This document shows, in pieces, positions 63,221 to 64,000 of a stretch of 64,000 nucleotides of DNA. The position numbers and the translations under genes were made by a program. The notes beneath the pieces are model-generated. The model searched no databases. It saw only the letters and a program-made list of their open reading frames with translations, and was not told where the DNA came from. Each line of letters begins with the position of its first letter. The stretch's first letter is position 1. The stretch is taken from the NCBI RefSeq assembly GCF_021165935.1, contig NZ_CP088953.1, forward strand, positions 2,217,501-2,281,500, in the 5' to 3' direction. The DNA comes from Microbulbifer elongatus. Its GTDB lineage: Bacteria; Pseudomonadota; Gammaproteobacteria; Pseudomonadales; Cellvibrionaceae.

Positions 63221-63964
63221 ATGAGTGAACTTCTTTATTACGATCTTAAACGCTCGGTGTCCATGTCGCCGAGCCTCTCCGTTCAGGTGGCTCGCGAGTT
63301 GGGCCGCCGCATCGTTGCCGGTGCCATCGACCCGGATACCCTGTTGGACGAAGAAAACACCCTGGCCGAGCGCTTCAAGGTCAGCCGGGTGGTGATCCGT
63401 GATGCGGTTAAGATTCTTGTCAGCAAGGGGATGCTGGATGTACGGCGGGGAATCGGCACTCGAGTGCGCCCGCGCAACGACTGGAATCTGCTGGACGACG
63501 ATGTGCTGGCATGGCACTTGTCAGCGCCCCCCAGCCGTGAATTTCTTATGCAGCTTCTGGAAATTCGCCTGGCATTTGAGCCCAAGGCGGCACGCTGGGC
63601 GGCAGAGCGCGGCAGTAAAGAAGATATCGAGGCGATCAAGGAGGCCTGTGATCGTATGGAAGCTGCGGTTGGTTCCTCGGAAAACTTTGTGGTGGCAGAT
63701 GCCCTGTTCCATAAGGCGATTCTTCACGCTGCCAATAACGAGATTCTGACCGCAATCGAGGGTGTGATTTATTCAGCGCTGCTGGTGAGCATCAAGATCA
63801 CCAACCAGACTCAGGAGAGTAACCTCAAGTCGATTCCATTTCACCGCAGCCTCTACCAGGCAATTGCTGCCGGCAAGGCAGAGAAGGCGGAGAAAATGGC
63901 GGGGGATCTGCTGGGAGATGCGGCTGAGCGTTTGCGCAAGGAAATAGAGGCTGGCAAAGAGTAA
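63221..63964 (+). CDS. FadR-subfamily GntR transcriptional regulator, paralogue
   Basis: A 247-residue FCD-type GntR regulator, closely related to its neighbour throughout (shared MSEL-YYDLKR start, SMSPSLSVQVARELGRRIV, DVRRGIGT-VRPRN, LLDDDVLAWHLSAPP). The recognition-helix region is RFKVSRVVIRDAVKIL and the FCD domain has EIRLAFEPKAARWAAER, DALFHKAIL and IPFHRSLYQAIA. The tandem pair probably arose by duplication; recognition residues differ slightly (V-V-R-G versus V-I-R-D), so they may share operators but answer different ligands (inference). The start at 63221 matches the paralogue; upstream in-frame starts at 63185 (TTG) and 63212 lie in the promoter. Confidence 0.9.
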   Translation: MSELLYYDLKRSVSMSPSLSVQVARELGRRIVAGAIDPDTLLDEENTLAERFKVSRVVIRDAVKILVSKGMLDVRRGIGTRVRPRNDWNLLDDDVLAWHLSAPPSREFLMQLLEIRLAFEPKAARWAAERGSKEDIEAIKEACDRMEAAVGSSENFVVADALFHKAILHAANNEILTAIEGVIYSALLVSIKITNQTQESNLKSIPFHRSLYQAIAAGKAEKAEKMAGDLLGDAAERLRKEIEAGKE

Positions 63965-64000
63965 TTGCTGAGCGGATATGATGAAAACGCCTGTCTGCCG

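Overview
The window is a large red-algal galactan (agar, porphyran, carrageenan) utilisation locus from a marine gammaproteobacterium. Very long polyserine and Glu-Pro linkers, CBM6 modules, GH86/GH50/GH16 enzymes and TonB-dependent receptors together suggest a Microbulbifer- or Saccharophagus-like member of the Cellvibrionales. This is inferred from content only; no rRNA or housekeeping marker is present. No tRNA, CRISPR array or phage was seen.

Layout. 1-3.0 kb: an IS30-family element interrupts a TonB-dependent receptor gene. 3.1-6.1 kb: a Tat-exported GMC sugar dehydrogenase pair plus a ThuA-like protein, a probable 3-keto-glycoside route. 6.2-29.6 kb: the agar block. It holds two GH86 enzymes, an aldehyde dehydrogenase / APH-type kinase / altered-enolase operon, a GH16-CBM6 agarase, an MFS transporter, a GH50 lipoprotein, a giant FG-GAP/UnbV/GH2 fusion, a Tat-leader lactonase and a sulfatase. 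29.6-37.2 kb: a mutarotase-like protein, a kappa-carrageenase-like GH16, a TonB receptor and a second sulfatase. 37.9-44.3 kb: a very large TonB receptor with a surface lipoprotein and a small secreted protein. 44.4-54.9 kb: cytoplasmic catabolism. 55-62 kb: a third GH16, a 990-residue secreted protein with one haem-type motif, and a clan GH-A lipoprotein. 62.3-64 kb: two paralogous FadR-type GntR regulators.

How it works together. Extracellular and lipoprotein hydrolases and sulfatases cut and desulfate galactans. TonB receptors and MFS carriers import the products. Inside, D-galactose can follow the De Ley-Doudoroff route (SDR dehydrogenase, lactonase, galactonate dehydratase). 3,6-Anhydrogalactose can follow aldehyde dehydrogenase and cycloisomerase. 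Both meet at 2-keto-3-deoxygalactonate, which the kinase and aldolase in the same cluster convert to pyruvate and glyceraldehyde-3-phosphate. No GH117, GH127 or GH129 enzyme for releasing anhydrogalactose was recognised.

Regulation is the most striking pattern. Promoters from 32.8 to 63.2 kb share one architecture: a -35 starting TTG, a spacer of 17 bp (18 in one case) filled by the inverted repeat AAACAT-N3-ATGTTT, and a -10 TTRAAT-like box. Two of these promoters drive the GntR genes themselves with almost no leader, so they look autoregulated and leaderless. The 10.5-29.6 kb agar block instead carries five copies of a different palindrome, TTGTTAACAA. The locus therefore seems split into two regulons. 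Other points of interest are the enolase paralogue with changed active-site residues, the FG-GAP/UnbV/GH2 fusion and a shared Cys-containing Big_2 module.
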